A DNA stretch of 64,000 nt, taken from assembly GCA_905250025.1 (NCBI GenBank), contig CAJNOJ010000039.1, positions 310,001-374,000 of the forward strand, written 5' to 3'. Of this stretch, positions 63,820-64,000 are shown one piece after another (positions within the stretch are counted from its first letter, which is position 1; the number at the start of each line of letters is the position of its first letter). Source of the DNA: Adineta ricciae (Eukaryota > Rotifera > Eurotatoria > Adinetida > Adinetidae). The notes under the pieces were generated by a model. The model ran no database searches and had not been told where the DNA came from. It worked only from the letters and a program-made list of their open reading frames with translations. Made by a program: the position numbers and the translations under genes.

Positions 63820-64000
63820 ATGGCATCGAAAACTACAAGTGGTCCCGCGCCGAATTTAGCATCACTCGTAGCGATCAAATCGAAAATGGCTGCAAAAGAT
63901 AATGCTAACCCTGGTGCTGCGCAAAATCAATTGACTCCTTCCAGTTTCACCGGTGCTCTTTCGACCGAGAGGATAAATTATCGCCAAGATCAATTGAACA
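63820..64000 (+). CDS. 5' end of an unidentified gene running off the right edge
   Basis: ATG 63820 follows an acceptor (ATTTCTAG) by one base and opens a frame to the window end (60 codons): MASKTTSGPAPNLASLVAIK, then SKMAAKDNANPGAAQNQLTP and STERINYRQDQLN. No domain recognised; the start resembles a disordered N-terminus. Incomplete. Confidence 0.6.
   Translation, partial: MASKTTSGPAPNLASLVAIKSKMAAKDNANPGAAQNQLTPSSFTGALSTERINYRQDQLN

Overview
The window is animal nuclear DNA with compact spliced genes. Most introns are 50-65 nt GT-AG, intergenic DNA is AT-rich, and the gene content is metazoan: FGF receptor, FRS2-type adaptor, innexin, M-Ras, ClC exchanger, neuronal calcium sensors. The innexin points to a protostome. 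Tiny introns, splice acceptors lying just before many start codons (as expected for spliced-leader trans-splicing) and several fungal-looking genes together suggest a rotifer, most likely a bdelloid. That assignment is inference. No prokaryotic operons, CRISPR arrays, rRNA, tRNA genes or intact transposons were recognised.

Layout, left to right. 2-1886 (+): C-terminal part of a ZNFX1-like zinc-finger protein. 4319-5410 (+): GT32 glycosyltransferase. 5990-6278 (+): small hydrophilic ccg-1/grg-1-like stress protein. 7430-9022 (-): SAXO5/PPP1R32 ciliary protein, head-to-head with 9277-10430 (+) DOLPP1, which is followed closely by FMC1 (10621-10956) and TSEN15 (11045-11692). 11739-12696 (-): NAP1-like histone chaperone. 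A 4.1 kb gene-free stretch leads to the FGF receptor (16834-20498), ITFG2 (20897-22684), M-Ras (23903-24708), beta-galactosidase (25055-27762), an unnamed 177-aa protein (28413-29223), two tandem calcium-sensor genes of which the first is truncated (29982-30579, 31456-32163), a ClC-3/4/5-type exchanger (33459-36582) and a putative neuropeptide precursor (37258-37615), all on +. 38315-40236 (-): Bin3/MePCE RNA methyltransferase. 41888-42987 (+): FRS2-like adaptor. A minus-strand block follows, written here by coordinate: LZIC (43863-44605), a PREB/Sec12-like gene (44857-46150), ATG14 (46328-48509), a fungal/plant-type phosphatidylserine decarboxylase (48670-50056) and a SERTA-domain gene (50821-51517). 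Then come an unnamed, possibly axonemal protein (52131-53215, +), NOXRED1 (53422-54817, +), an innexin (54874-56699, -), a 4.3 kb gene-poor stretch, a lysine/serine-rich protein of unknown function (61045-62828, -) and the 5' end of another gene (63820 onward, +).

Genes that may work together: the FGF receptor, the FRS2-like adaptor and M-Ras belong to one signalling route. DOLPP1, FMC1 and TSEN15 look like a trans-spliced transcription unit. Decarboxylase, ATG14 and Sec12-like genes sit 160 and 177 bp apart on one strand and all touch ER membrane and autophagosome biology. Exon boundaries were worked out by hand from splice signals, reading-frame phase and remembered family similarity; no alignment was run. 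For most genes the exon phases add up to a complete frame, which gives a strong internal check. The PREB-like gene is the main exception.
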